Source: an uncultured Psychrobacter sp.
GTDB taxonomy: Bacteria; Pseudomonadota; Gammaproteobacteria; Pseudomonadales; Moraxellaceae
Length of the DNA stretch: 64,000 nt
Assembly: GCF_947488565.1 (NCBI RefSeq)
Contig: NZ_CANKZC010000001.1
Location: forward strand, 744,001 to 808,000
Direction: 5' to 3'
Shown here piece after piece: positions 37,585 to 47,446 of this stretch (position 1 is the stretch's first letter; each line of letters opens with the position of its first letter). The notes under the pieces were generated by a model. It was not told where the DNA came from, made no database searches, and saw nothing but the letters and a program-made list of their open reading frames with translations. Both the position numbers and the translations under genes were made by a program.

Positions 37585-38904
37585 ATGAATTGGCCTTACC
37601 CTTTCAACCCAAAACTTACCTTCAAAATACAAGACCACTTTATGACTTCTCAAGATAACTATAAAAAAACGACAGATAACCTTAGTGCTCAATCTGACTT
37701 AGACAGTCAGCCAACTCATAACGAGCAGTTTGATATCGCAAGCTTCGATATCGCAAGTTTTAATATCAAAGCGGCGACAGATACCGAACAGCTCCCTCAG
37801 CCCATACTGCCACCTTTAAAGCAGGCAACCTACAAAACATATAACACAGACTTTATCGTCAACGAGATATTGCCGATTGACTTCACTGGCGAAGGCGAAC
37901 ATCTATGGCTACATATCGAAAAGTCCGGCGTGAATACTGCTTATTTAGCCAAATTACTGTCCGAGTGGGCAGAGATTCCATTACGTGATGTTGGTTATTC
38001 AGGACTCAAAGACCGCCATGCACTGACAACGCAGTGGTTTAGCTTGCGGATACCTAAAAAGCAATTGCCAGAGACTCAATTTGCACCAATAGATATCGGT
38101 GACAACGAGTCAGTCACCATCCTTACGCAGCACTGGCACAATAAAAAGCTCAATCGCGGCGCGCATAGGGCCAATCACTTTATTATTACCTTACGCGATA
38201 TTGAATTAAAAGATGACGATAAATCGTCTGTAGAGCAGCATCTGCAAACTATCAGCTTAGGCGGCGTACCCAATTACTTTGGTCCGCAGCGTTTTGGATG
38301 GCATGGTAACAATATAACAGAGGCGTTGAGGCTGTTCGCACGCCCAGCACCAAAAGATCGTCCGCAAACAAAAAAGAGTAAACGTAAACGTGCCCCGCGT
38401 GAGCAACACGCGATGGAGCTGTCTGCCGCGCGCAGTTTACTATTTAATGAGATATTGGCGGCCAGAGTACGTGACGGCAGTTGGAATATAGGACTTGCCG
38501 GTGAAGTATTTAATTTAGATGACTCAGGCTCGATATTCGCCAGTGAAGCGATAGACGAGTCGCTACGTGCGCGTGTTGCCAGTGGGGATATTCATCCAAC
38601 TGGTGTGCTGTGGGGCGTAGGTAACAATAAAGTCAGCGGCGTAGCAGCCCAGCTCGAAGACGATGTAGTACAGCGCAATCCATTATTAGCACAGCTAGCA
38701 GTGGGTCTAGAAAAACGCGATGTCAAAGCCCAGCGACGAGCACTACGATTACCCGTTGAAGCGATGCGTTGGACGTGGCAAGAGGGACAAACAGATGGTA
38801 AGCAAACGCTCGTATTACATTTTGCTTTAACGACTGGCAGCTTTGCTACTAGTGTACTGGCAAGTTTGGTACAACAGCTAAGCAGCTCATCATCGAAGGT
38901 GTAA
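37585..38904 (+). CDS. truD: tRNA pseudouridine(13) synthase TruD
   Basis: This enzyme makes pseudouridine at position 13 of some tRNAs. The catalytic Asp is in GYSGLKDRHALTTQW, the signature of the family. Later motifs are LNRGAHRANHFIITLRDIE and GVPNYFGPQRFGWHGN. I start at the ATG at 37585 (MNWPYPF), because TruD proteins often begin with a Trp-containing segment. The frame continues upstream only to a TTG at 37549, and another candidate is the ATG at 37642. Between this N terminus and the start of the conserved fold there is a low-complexity insertion of about 60 residues, with a repeated FDIAS. A Lys/Arg-rich loop (KKSKRKRAPREQH) is also present. Confidence 0.92.
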   Translation: MNWPYPFNPKLTFKIQDHFMTSQDNYKKTTDNLSAQSDLDSQPTHNEQFDIASFDIASFNIKAATDTEQLPQPILPPLKQATYKTYNTDFIVNEILPIDFTGEGEHLWLHIEKSGVNTAYLAKLLSEWAEIPLRDVGYSGLKDRHALTTQWFSLRIPKKQLPETQFAPIDIGDNESVTILTQHWHNKKLNRGAHRANHFIITLRDIELKDDDKSSVEQHLQTISLGGVPNYFGPQRFGWHGNNITEALRLFARPAPKDRPQTKKSKRKRAPREQHAMELSAARSLLFNEILAARVRDGSWNIGLAGEVFNLDDSGSIFASEAIDESLRARVASGDIHPTGVLWGVGNNKVSGVAAQLEDDVVQRNPLLAQLAVGLEKRDVKAQRRALRLPVEAMRWTWQEGQTDGKQTLVLHFALTTGSFATSVLASLVQQLSSSSSKV

Positions 38905-38945
38905 TGCTTTGTAGCTTTGTACTAAGTTATCCTGTTCATAACCGA

Positions 38946-40472
38946 TTACGCATCTGTTTTTTGGCCGCTGGTTTTTTGACTGCTGTATAACTGCCCAATG
39001 CTGTCTTTTGTTACTGTCATCTCGTTGGCACTGACCACTTGATTGCGACCACGATCTTTGGCTTCGTACAATGCTTTGTCTGCGACTCTAATCAAACGCT
39101 GACAGATATCACTAGGCAACTGAGCATAACGCAGCTCTGACACTGGTATAGATGCGCGTTTGCTCTTACGAGACTTAATCGTCGGCAGCTTCGGTAATGA
39201 TGATGTCGCCACCGTTTCTTTGGATTTTATGGCAGCATATCTTTGTCTGATGCAGGCGCGCTCAACATGAGTTAAGGTATAAAGCCCTAGACTCGCCGTT
39301 ATCTTAAATCTTAGATTATGGTCTATTTGAAACACATGGGTAGCAATATCGCAACGCAGCTGTTCGGCAATAGCCATCGCTAGATCATGCGCTATATCAG
39401 GTAGAACAATTAAAAACTCCTCACCTCCATAACGACTGACAATATCAGTCTCAGTGAGCTTGTCTGTCAATATATCTGCAACTTCTTTTAATACATGATC
39501 ACCGACATCATGACCGTAATTGTCATTGATGTCTTTAAACAAATCTAAATCGAGTAAGATAACAGTATAGTCTTGGCTTTTAGTGAGTTTAGCGAGCGTT
39601 TGACGCATTTTAGTAAGACCGCAGCGGCGGTTTTTCAGACCTGTCAGCTCATCATGATTGGCATGCTGCACGATTTGTTTTTTGCTATTGTCCAAAATTA
39701 GTAGCAGCGTACTAAAAATATATACCATAAAAATGGCTTTGGGCAACGCCAAATACATATGCGTCACACGCCAAAAGAATACTGAGGAGCGCCGAATCTC
39801 ATTGATGCTATCCCAGCTAAGCGTACCATCTTGAAAAATAGTGGCTTCTATCGCATTCTCAATACTTGTCATCTCGCTATAGGTTTGATAACTGTAAGTA
39901 CCCAGCGGTAATGAGGGAATATTTAGTTGGCGCATGCTAGGTAAAGTCACACCCAAATAAGGCAAAATCGCCATCAGGACAATCAAATAAACTTGAATCA
40001 AGAACGCATACCAAATGTAACGCCGGCGTACTAGCATCATCGCAAGCATCGTACCGCCAACGAGCGATACACCTGAGACTAAACTGCTGTGACCCATTAC
40101 CAAAACGACAACGGCAATATATAACCCATATACACAAATGAGTACGATTTGCCAATTATGTAGGCGCTTAGAGTCGTCTCTAATATGAGATAAGTGACCT
40201 ACCATCCAGCAAAAAAATATCCCTATGAGCGTTATAACGGCCCATATGGGATACAAGAGAGCCATGTCCACATAGCCCTCTAGTGCCTCTTGTCGTAACC
40301 AAACAAACAGACACCATAACCAATGCATGGTGATTTCCATCACGATGAATATGGCTAACAATGATGCTCTATCCGCAGCTTGCCACTCAAAAATCATCTG
40401 AGAGAGTTTTTTGTAGCCTGCCCGGTATATCGGTGTAACCATATACGCGTTACCACGTGCATATTTGTTCAT
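38946..40472 (-). CDS. Membrane-bound diguanylate cyclase
   Basis: The 508-residue protein has six or seven membrane helices in the first 280 residues, with a periplasmic stretch near residues 175-235. A cytoplasmic GGDEF domain carries HDELTGLKNRR and the active-site motif SRYGGEEFLIV. It should make c-di-GMP from two GTP. The residues upstream of GGEEF (TETD) lack the Arg of the RxxD inhibitory I-site. An extra Lys/Ser/Arg-rich insertion of about 50 residues sits before the last motif ADKALYEAKDRGRN. The input signal is unknown. It is convergent with truD. Confidence 0.93.
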   Translation of the reverse strand: MNKYARGNAYMVTPIYRAGYKKLSQMIFEWQAADRASLLAIFIVMEITMHWLWCLFVWLRQEALEGYVDMALLYPIWAVITLIGIFFCWMVGHLSHIRDDSKRLHNWQIVLICVYGLYIAVVVLVMGHSSLVSGVSLVGGTMLAMMLVRRRYIWYAFLIQVYLIVLMAILPYLGVTLPSMRQLNIPSLPLGTYSYQTYSEMTSIENAIEATIFQDGTLSWDSINEIRRSSVFFWRVTHMYLALPKAIFMVYIFSTLLLILDNSKKQIVQHANHDELTGLKNRRCGLTKMRQTLAKLTKSQDYTVILLDLDLFKDINDNYGHDVGDHVLKEVADILTDKLTETDIVSRYGGEEFLIVLPDIAHDLAMAIAEQLRCDIATHVFQIDHNLRFKITASLGLYTLTHVERACIRQRYAAIKSKETVATSSLPKLPTIKSRKSKRASIPVSELRYAQLPSDICQRLIRVADKALYEAKDRGRNQVVSANEMTVTKDSIGQLYSSQKTSGQKTDA

Positions 40473-40822
40473 TCTGTCATCAAGACCAATACAAACGTTG
40501 TGGTTTGTAAATAAGTGCTAACAGACTGATAGATGAGTTTAAAGTAACAAAGGTCTTGTGCCTTGATTACTACATTAGTACTGAACTTAGGATATGGCAG
40601 ATGACGATACTTATTGGTTTAAATCTTAAACGTTTGATATGCATTACAATTTTAAATAAGCCGTCGATTGACGCAGCACTATACTCGTTTTTGTGAACGT
40701 AATTCTTACCTATATAATTCTAGTATGTTTATTATTGATTTTGGCAACTTTCAAATCATTTGGCAATATTATTGTTGTCAATGGTCTCTATATACGACAT
40801 ATGGTTAATAACTGTCCAATAA
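40473..40822. other. Intergenic region, no gene seen
   Basis: The 350 bases before the cyclase gene hold its promoter. The short plus-strand frame beginning near 40693 has no coding support and runs into the PHP gene on the other strand. I see no repeat or RNA gene. Confidence 0.5.
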
Positions 40823-41707
40823 TCAATGATTGCTATGTTGAAAAAGTTGCCAAACGCCGCGCTGTTCAGTTGACAAGGTTGGCACATCTCCAATACGGCG
40901 CCATGGCATATTGCTACCATGAAAGTCGCTGCCAATTGAAGCCATAAGTCCATGTTCAGCGATACTACGATCAACCATTCTTCGGGTACTGATCGGCTCA
41001 CTGGTCGCTGGCAACTCACAAGCATCGCCGCCAAGCTCAGCGAACTCAGCGATAAGCTTACGTACGCGCGTGGCTGACAGCTGATAGCGCGTTGGATGTG
41101 CAAGAACTGCTTTACCGCCGCATGCATGAATCAGCTCAATACCTCTCGCCATACTAAGTGCGTCAATCGCGACGTAAGCGGCTTTATTGTCGGCCAGATA
41201 TTTATCAAAGGCTTTTTGTACGGTCTTGACATCACCACGCTCAAACAACACCTGACCAATATGCGCCCGTCCAACCGCTTGCGAGTTACCACCTGCTTTA
41301 TCGAGTATCGCTTGCCATAGCTCCTCATAGTCGGTATCTAATAGCTCACTCAGCTTTTCGGTAATTCGTTGACCACGAGTGGCACGGCTGTCTTGTAGCT
41401 GCTGTAGCGTTGCATGCATTTTATCTAAATCGGTAAAATCAAGCCCGACGATGTGAATGATCTTGTTGGTCGATTTATTTTTACCATAACCGCCAGTTAG
41501 CGTATGTTCGCAGCTGATTTCAACACCATTAATAAGTGTCATTCCGCACGCTGTGGCTGTCGCTCTAGCTTCATCAATACCTAGTAGCGTATCGTGATCC
41601 GTCAATGCCAGTACATCGACACCAGCTGCGTGCGCACGCTGTACGACATCTGCTGGAGCGTAAGTACCGTCTGAACAGGTACTGTGACAATGTAAGTCGA
41701 TTTTCAT
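40823..41707 (-). CDS. PHP-domain phosphoesterase (RNase AM / YciV family)
   Basis: The 294-residue protein starts with the PHP metal-binding motif MKIDLHCHSTCSDGTY (H6, H8), then LALTDHDTLLGIDEA and GVEISCEHT, and ends with IGSDFHGSNMPWRRIG. E. coli YciV (RNase AM, TrpH) is a 5'-3' exonuclease of this family that trims short RNAs and rRNA 5' ends. The AAGG ribosome site is 11 bases upstream. It lies next to yciB and yciI homologues, as in the E. coli trp region, which supports the family assignment. Confidence 0.9.
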   Translation of the reverse strand: MKIDLHCHSTCSDGTYAPADVVQRAHAAGVDVLALTDHDTLLGIDEARATATACGMTLINGVEISCEHTLTGGYGKNKSTNKIIHIVGLDFTDLDKMHATLQQLQDSRATRGQRITEKLSELLDTDYEELWQAILDKAGGNSQAVGRAHIGQVLFERGDVKTVQKAFDKYLADNKAAYVAIDALSMARGIELIHACGGKAVLAHPTRYQLSATRVRKLIAEFAELGGDACELPATSEPISTRRMVDRSIAEHGLMASIGSDFHGSNMPWRRIGDVPTLSTEQRGVWQLFQHSNH

Positions 41708-41896
41708 AACGTTAACCTTAGATGTTGATCAAATATATGGGTTTATAGAGGGCCAATAATGGCTTAATAGAAAACAATAACAAGATTGTCTAGCACTTAT
41801 ACTTATTATCAATATGTTTGTGATGTTGATTACTTTTTTTTGCCTCAGTAGACGTGTAAACTACTCACTACGTTTTTGTTGGACATTCCACTTGTT

Positions 41897-42448
41897 ATGA
41901 AAGCATTACTAGACTTCATTCCTTTGATTGCTTTTTTTGTTACTGCTCGTCAAAGTGGTATTTTGGCAGCAGCAGGCGCTTTGCTTATTGCAACTATCGT
42001 TGTTTATGCTATTCACTTTGTGCGCCAAAAAGGCAAATTTGATAAACAGCAATGGGTTGTATTAATACTGACCATTTTATTTTGTGGGGGTACGCTACTT
42101 TTGCGTGATGATATTTATCTGCGTTGGAAATCGCCGATTATCAACGGTATCTTTGCGTTAACGCTGATTATCAGTGCTGCGATTAATAAACCCTTGATGC
42201 AACTTGCCATGAAAGAGGTCTTTTCGCTTACCATGAGTGGCTGGAAAAAGCTTACTATCGCTTGGGCACTGTTCTTCGCCTTTATGGGCTTTTTACATTA
42301 TATCACGGCATTCACGATGTCTGATGAGGCATGGATTAACTTTAAGACCTATGGCTGGATTCCGATTATGCTGGTGTTTGTTGTCGCTCAATTTGCGGTA
42401 TTAAAAAAGCATTTAAATCCAGCTTTAACTGATAAGTCTGCAAAATAA
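41897..42448 (+). CDS. yciB: YciB family inner-membrane protein (septation protein A)
   Basis: The 183-residue protein has five or six membrane helices and begins MKALLDFIPLIAFF, the conserved YciB N terminus; LTMSGWKKLTIAWALFFAFM is another family landmark. YciB (also called IspA or IspZ) is linked to cell envelope and division in E. coli and Shigella, though its biochemical role is unclear. I start at ATG 41897; the frame opens from a TTG at 41876. The PHP gene is divergent 189 bases away. Confidence 0.92.
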   Translation: MKALLDFIPLIAFFVTARQSGILAAAGALLIATIVVYAIHFVRQKGKFDKQQWVVLILTILFCGGTLLLRDDIYLRWKSPIINGIFALTLIISAAINKPLMQLAMKEVFSLTMSGWKKLTIAWALFFAFMGFLHYITAFTMSDEAWINFKTYGWIPIMLVFVVAQFAVLKKHLNPALTDKSAK

Positions 42449-42543
42449 AAAAGTATTGCGATAATAACCAACCCTTATTGTCAAATTGACATTATCATTA
42501 TAAATCATCATTTTTTATTTTTACTATTCATAAAGGAAGGGTC

Positions 42544-42873
42544 ATGTCCTTATTTGCCATCATCGGTCACGACGTCGCCAATAGTACAGCACAGCGTCAA
42601 ATCACCCGCGCTGAACATGTTGAGCGCTTACAGCGGTTAATTCAAGAAAACCGTCTTATTATCGCAGGCCCTACGCCTATCGAGCACGGTTTAGAGGCGA
42701 TGTCAGGTAGCCTAATTATCGCTGACTTTGACTCTTTAGAAGCAGCGCAAGCATGGGCAAACGATGAGCCGTATTTACGGGATGGTGTGTACAGTCACGT
42801 AGATATCAGACCCTTTATCCATACCTTACCAAAAGCAGATGATAACGCCTCGAATGCAGTAGTAAAGTCGTGA
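42544..42873 (+). CDS. yciI: YciI family protein
   Basis: The 109-residue protein has the YciI ferredoxin-like fold: FAIIGHDVANSTAQRQITRA, ENRLIIAGPTPIEHG, and the GSLIIADFDSLEAAQAWAND signature. The conserved His and Asp of the putative active site are present. No firm activity is known for the family. A strong AAAGGAAGG site precedes the ATG. The stop overlaps the next gene's GTG start by four bases, so both are cotranscribed. Confidence 0.9.
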   Translation: MSLFAIIGHDVANSTAQRQITRAEHVERLQRLIQENRLIIAGPTPIEHGLEAMSGSLIIADFDSLEAAQAWANDEPYLRDGVYSHVDIRPFIHTLPKADDNASNAVVKS

Positions 42874-43298
42874 ATCAGCGAATATCCTTATCAAAAACTC
42901 GCTGCTATCAACATGGCCTAGCTAGTACGTTTTTGCTCATTGCCATGTCAGCGCATGCGGCGCCATCAGTGAGCAATACTGATTCCGTAGCAACGTCCTC
43001 TGCCACCAATCAAAACACTTCTGTCCAGTCAACATCAGACCAAACATTGTCAGCTAGCAATACTTTAGCCGCACAAATTCAGCCTTCAGATAAAGCCCTA
43101 TCTGAGGCCAATCAAGCGCTACTTAGTCGCAATGCGCAACTGCAAAGACAAGTAAATGATTTGCAGACACAAGTAAACGTTTTGGTTTATGAGAGTAAAG
43201 GTCAATTGTTTTTATACGGTGCATTTACTGTTTTGATGAGCTTGCTTGTCGGTATTTTTATCTCATGGCTGGTATTTGTCCGCCGTGAGCGCTGGTAG
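42870..43298 (+). CDS. Signal-peptide protein with C-terminal membrane helix, unknown function
   Basis: A GTG start overlaps the yciI stop (GTGA). The 142-residue product has an N-terminal signal-like segment (LASTFLLIAMSAHAAP), a Ser/Thr/Gln-rich region, a short coiled-coil stretch (residues 85-110, LSRNAQLQRQVNDLQTQVNV) and one C-terminal membrane helix (GAFTVLMSLLVGIFISWLVF) ending in RRERW. The layout suggests a periplasmic coiled-coil with a C-terminal anchor. I do not recognise a family. Confidence 0.75.
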   Translation: MNQRISLSKTRCYQHGLASTFLLIAMSAHAAPSVSNTDSVATSSATNQNTSVQSTSDQTLSASNTLAAQIQPSDKALSEANQALLSRNAQLQRQVNDLQTQVNVLVYESKGQLFLYGAFTVLMSLLVGIFISWLVFVRRERW

Positions 43299-43332
43299 CT
43301 CTTTGTTATTGCTTTCTCTAATGTGATCGCCT

Positions 43333-45420
43333 ATGTCTAACGCCTCCTCAAAAAATAGTAGCGCTGCCGCGATGCCTATGCAGCACCCTACCACACCGAA
43401 TATCCACGCATCAGCTATCACTCCTGCCAAGATCAACTGGCAGATGGACGATACGGGTAATAAAGTGCCGGTATCAGGTGAGTTTGATGATGTGTATTTT
43501 TCGCATGCCGATGGCCTTGCAGAGTCGCGTTATGTGTTTTTGGCACACAATCAGTTGGCTGAGCGACTGACTAATCTTGCGCCAAGGCAATGCTTTAGCA
43601 TCGCAGAATTGGGCTTGGGTACTGGACTAAATTTGTTGGCAACGTGGCAGCTATGGCGAGAGCTGCGTCATGCCCATCCACACTTGGCAACAGCGAAGCT
43701 ACACTTTATTACCACAGAAAAACATCCGATACCGCTCACAGATCTTACCCAAATCTTAGCTTTATGGGCACAGCGTGCGCCTGAGCTGTCTGTGCTGACT
43801 GCGCAGTTTTTAGCGGCTTATCCGCCTCTTATCGCAGGATGTCATCGTCTAAACTTCCTCGATGATAATTTGACTGTCGATATGTGGTTTGGTGACGCAG
43901 CTGATAGCCTAGCCAAATTGGCCTTAGATACTTCTATCAAGCCAGCACCCTACATTGACGCATGGTATCTGGATGGCTTTGCCCCTTCTTGTAATAGTAC
44001 ATTGTGGGCTGAAAACATCTTCGCACAAATACAGCGTCTCTCCTACCTTGGCACGACTGCAGCTACTTATAGCTGCGCAGGTATTGTCAAACGCGCACTA
44101 AAAGACTGCGGCTTTAAGATCAAAAAAGTCAAAGGCTTTGGCCGTAAACGTGAGATGCTTACCACCATCATGGCTGAGTCTACCGATTTATCAGATAACT
44201 GTAGTGATCCTCATGACTATCCTGATAATCAAGCTACTAATAGCGCCCATAGTATTGTCATTGGCGCTGGTGTCTCAGGCTTAATGATAGCGTGGTCACT
44301 TGCCAATCGCGGTATTAGTGTCACTTTGCTAGATAAATCAGCGCCGCTAGCAGGTGCATCAGGCAATCCTCGCGCCTTACTCGCGCCTAAGATGACACCG
44401 ATCCATCATGTCGATGAGCATTTGCATAGCATCGGTTATCTCTATAGCAGCCGTCTGTATCGACAGCTTAATAAAAAGGCTGCAAAGCAAAATACAGCGC
44501 CGGTACTCGAGTTAACTGGCGCACTAGATTTGCTGATAAAAGCCAATATCGGCACAGAACAAATTGCAGACTATCCGGATGAGATGGCAACCACGCTATC
44601 GCTTGCGCAAGCACAAGAGACTACTGGATTAAAAACGCAAGATTTATCAGAGAATTTGTACTTACCGCAATCTGGTTTGGTCAATCCTCAATCATTAAAA
44701 AATACAATACTGACCCATCCACTCATCCGCTTTCAGCAATTAGACGTTAGCAGTATTAACGAGATGGAAAGCTGTGTTCGTGTTGAAGGCAGTAATCAGG
44801 ACAAAGGCGCGATGACCATTAGTGCCGATAATGTGGTGATTTGCGCCGCTTATGAGAGCCACAAAATAGATCAGCGTATTTTTGATTGTCGTAAAATTCG
44901 TGGTCAGCTTTCGTGGTTCACACCAACCACCAAACAGCTCACAAACCTACCTAAAATACCGCTTAAATATAGCGGCTACTGTGCCGCCTTTACCGCGCAA
45001 GCTGATGATAAAGAGTTGAATGATGTGGTAGAAGGTGCAGCGCATCTATTATTAGGCGCTAGCTTTATACGCAATGATACAGACACTGATATTCGTAATG
45101 AAGAGCACCATATTAGTCGTGAAAAGCTCGTCTCTGCCATTCCTGAGATGGAATCAGTTATTCCAGCCGATAGCAGTCTATGGCAGGGGCGCGCCGGCGT
45201 TCGAACTCAAACCCCTGATTATCATCCTATCGTAGGACGATTAGCACAAAGCCGGCGTACTTGGGTCATGAGTGCGATGGGCGCTAAAGGCTATGCGTTA
45301 GCGCCTATATGCGCTGAAACGCTTGCAGATATGATGCTAGGATCGTTTGCACCATTGTCAGCAGCGATGCGCGCGCGCCTGTCGCCCAATCGTACGCGCT
45401 TACAGACGCCGCTTAGTTAA
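43333..45420 (+). CDS. mnmC: tRNA U34 modification bifunctional enzyme MnmC
   Basis: The 695-residue enzyme finishes mnm5s2U at the wobble position of some tRNAs. The N-terminal half is a SAM methyltransferase with [19 protein letters not shown] and the active-site segment [20 protein letters not shown]. The C-terminal half is a FAD-dependent oxidoreductase with [19 protein letters not shown] near residue 307, which demodifies cmnm5 to nm5. Both halves look intact, and the length is near E. coli MnmC (668). Confidence 0.95.
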   Translation: MSNASSKNSSAAAMPMQHPTTPNIHASAITPAKINWQMDDTGNKVPVSGEFDDVYFSHADGLAESRYVFLAHNQLAERLTNLAPRQCFSIAELGLGTGLNLLATWQLWRELRHAHPHLATAKLHFITTEKHPIPLTDLTQILALWAQRAPELSVLTAQFLAAYPPLIAGCHRLNFLDDNLTVDMWFGDAADSLAKLALDTSIKPAPYIDAWYLDGFAPSCNSTLWAENIFAQIQRLSYLGTTAATYSCAGIVKRALKDCGFKIKKVKGFGRKREMLTTIMAESTDLSDNCSDPHDYPDNQATNSAHSIVIGAGVSGLMIAWSLANRGISVTLLDKSAPLAGASGNPRALLAPKMTPIHHVDEHLHSIGYLYSSRLYRQLNKKAAKQNTAPVLELTGALDLLIKANIGTEQIADYPDEMATTLSLAQAQETTGLKTQDLSENLYLPQSGLVNPQSLKNTILTHPLIRFQQLDVSSINEMESCVRVEGSNQDKGAMTISADNVVICAAYESHKIDQRIFDCRKIRGQLSWFTPTTKQLTNLPKIPLKYSGYCAAFTAQADDKELNDVVEGAAHLLLGASFIRNDTDTDIRNEEHHISREKLVSAIPEMESVIPADSSLWQGRAGVRTQTPDYHPIVGRLAQSRRTWVMSAMGAKGYALAPICAETLADMMLGSFAPLSAAMRARLSPNRTRLQTPLS

Positions 45421-45523
45421 CATTCAAACCTGGTTTCAGCTTTGTTGTGACTGAGCTTTGCACACTTACGGCTATTTTGTAGTATGAAGCTATAAAGTTG
45501 TTTCTAATAACGGGAGGTATGTA

Positions 45524-45961
45524 ATGCCCTACCACCAAACCACGCTGACCCTACCTGCCTATGCGCGCGGCATTCATATCATAACGCCAATGATTGAAGA
45601 TGCGCTTCGTAAGCTAATGCCCAATTCACCTAAAGCAGGTCTAGTGCACCTATTTTTACAGCATACCTCAGCCAGTCTCACGATTAACGAAAATGCTGAT
45701 CCAGATGTCAGATTAGATACTGAAGACTGGCTGAATAAAATTGCGCCTGCTAATCAGCCCGAGTACCGTCATACATTAGAGGGTGCAGATGATTTGCCAG
45801 CCCATTTTAAAAGTATAATGCTTGGGGTCAGTTTAACCGTTCCACTTATCAATGGCGTATTGGGACTTGGCACGTGGCAAGGCATATATTTATGCGAGCA
45901 TCGAGACAACCTTGATAAGTATGGCGGACAGCGACAGCTCGTTATTACCGTAAGCACTTAG
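45524..45961 (+). CDS. yjbQ: YjbQ family protein (UPF0047)
   Basis: The 145-residue protein has the family motifs GLVHLFLQHTSASLTINENA and DDLPAHFKSIMLGVSLTVP, and ends with GTWQGIYLCEHRDN. The conserved His, Thr and Asn-Glu are in place. YjbQ-type proteins have been linked to weak thiamine phosphate synthase activity; the physiological role is not settled. Ribosome site GGGAGG precedes the ATG. Confidence 0.93.
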   Translation: MPYHQTTLTLPAYARGIHIITPMIEDALRKLMPNSPKAGLVHLFLQHTSASLTINENADPDVRLDTEDWLNKIAPANQPEYRHTLEGADDLPAHFKSIMLGVSLTVPLINGVLGLGTWQGIYLCEHRDNLDKYGGQRQLVITVST

Positions 45962-46038
45962 TCATATATTGCCCTTCAACAGCAGATGACAGCTCACTAT
46001 GCCCAAATAAACCCTTTTAATGGAATAATAACCTTACT

Positions 46039-46674
46039 ATGAAAGCTCTTGCTATAGCGTCACTAAAATCCAAGTCCTACTTGCGTGTTTTTCCTGCCTT
46101 TCTTTTTAGTGGGCTGATACTGACTGCTTGCCAAAAGACACCAGAACCTGAGGCAGCTAATGAGCCACAAGCTGAAACGACCACCGTTCAAAGTACGCCT
46201 GTTAATGATGACAGTGATAGTAATGACAATAATGCACCTATAGACAGCTCTCAAAACTCGATTGATCCCACCAAAAAGTCAAAGAACGATGTCAGCGTAA
46301 ACGAGCTTGAAAACAATATCGAAACCGTAGAAGTAGAACCAAATACAGCAGACCTGACTCCTAATCCAGAACAAGCGATTAAAGGCGCACAAATCACTGA
46401 TGTCATTTATAAAAACGCGGCAGGTGAAACGTTATCCGTCGTCTTTGAGACCTCAGCAGCAGGCGTGCTCAATGCCCTTGTCACTTTGCCTAACAAACCG
46501 ACTATGACGCTCAGCGCACCCGAAGGCCAAGGTAACAACCCAACTTATCGTTCTACAGATGGTCATATGCAGCTGGTCACTCACGCAGGTGGTGGTAGCA
46601 TCGACTTGATTGAAGGCAATAATGTCACAAGCTTCGATGCTATCAGCGCTGATGCTGAAGTCGTCACTGAGTAA
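46039..46674 (+). CDS. Predicted lipoprotein, possible MliC-like C-terminal domain
   Basis: The 211-residue product has a signal sequence with lipobox LTAC (about residue 31), then a long acidic Asn/Asp/Glu-rich linker to residue 115. The remaining 95 residues form a beta-rich domain with VIYKNAAGETLSVVFETSAA and LPNKPTMTLSAPEGQG. This spacing recalls MliC/PliC lysozyme inhibitor domains, but the usual disulfide cysteines are missing, so I give that only as a possibility. A terminator follows at 46722. Confidence 0.75.
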   Translation: MKALAIASLKSKSYLRVFPAFLFSGLILTACQKTPEPEAANEPQAETTTVQSTPVNDDSDSNDNNAPIDSSQNSIDPTKKSKNDVSVNELENNIETVEVEPNTADLTPNPEQAIKGAQITDVIYKNAAGETLSVVFETSAAGVLNALVTLPNKPTMTLSAPEGQGNNPTYRSTDGHMQLVTHAGGGSIDLIEGNNVTSFDAISADAEVVTE

Positions 46675-46721
46675 ATTGTGAAAAGACATATAGTTTAAGC
46701 TTCTTAAAAACACTATTTTAA

Positions 46722-46771
46722 GCAATAAAAAAGGCGGCACACGATAGTAACGTGTGCCGCCTTTTTATTGC
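46722..46771. terminator. Bidirectional terminator between convergent genes
   Basis: The stem GGCGGCACACG / CGTGTGCCGCC, flanked by A and T runs on each side, has a seven-base loop. It sits between the lipoprotein gene on the plus strand and the DUF4112 gene on the minus strand and can stop both. Confidence 0.9.
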
Positions 46772-46777
46772 TTTCTT

Positions 46778-47446
46778 TTAGCCAAAACCCGTTGTTTTAC
46801 CAAACATAGCGACCAGCCAGCTCATCACCGTCCACAATCCCCAAACAACAAATATTAAAACGACTAGCCCTAATATGTCAGGTATGTGCAGATAAAGCCA
46901 AGCAATGATTGGATTACGCCAAAAGCGGCTTTGCTGCTGCTTGTCTTCTAATGATTGGTGTAAAAATGGCCGATCCATATGCATGGTTTCAGTGATGCCA
47001 TACTCATGGTGTAGATGCTCATGCACGATGCCTAAGGTTTTACGACTAGGACGTATAAAAATATCTAGCAGTGTGCCGATACCAGGTACGATACCAACCA
47101 CCATATCAATGAGGGCCAGTCTAACGGCTGGCGTCATCTTATGCGCTGGGACACCCAACTGACGACCTAGTATAAAGGCATAGCTGGTCAACGCCAGCCC
47201 TGCCAAATCCCCTGCCAAGGGAATGGTCGAAAGCGCGGCATCAGCGCCCATGCCTTGTTTGGTAAAGGGTACACGCACGAGCGAATCCATGGTATTGGCA
47301 AATTTAGCGAGTTTACGTTCGGTGGCAATGACCTGCGCGCGCGTCAATCCGTGCTCAGCAAGCTTAGCATGATAATCAACGTTTGAAGCATTGGGATTGG
47401 CCCGCTTTCTCGCTTTTGACTTTGAGAGCTTCTTGAATTTATCCAT
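46778..47446 (-). CDS. DUF4112 family membrane protein
   Basis: The 222-residue protein starts with a basic stretch ([17 protein letters not shown]). It carries the DUF4112 pattern [13 protein letters not shown] [18 protein letters not shown], then [20 protein letters not shown] and [20 protein letters not shown], and two C-terminal membrane helices. I choose the ATG at 47446, which overlaps the ubiA stop by eight bases; a longer frame up to 47575 lies inside ubiA and is not needed. The function is unknown. Confidence 0.85.
   Translation of the reverse strand: MDKFKKLSKSKARKRANPNASNVDYHAKLAEHGLTRAQVIATERKLAKFANTMDSLVRVPFTKQGMGADAALSTIPLAGDLAGLALTSYAFILGRQLGVPAHKMTPAVRLALIDMVVGIVPGIGTLLDIFIRPSRKTLGIVHEHLHHEYGITETMHMDRPFLHQSLEDKQQQSRFWRNPIIAWLYLHIPDILGLVVLIFVVWGLWTVMSWLVAMFGKTTGFG

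Noticed and set aside
40693..40947. Plus-strand frame of 84 codons with a hydrophobic start
   Set aside because: It overlaps the end of the PHP gene on the other strand, has no ribosome site, and the hydrophobic start reflects AT-rich DNA.
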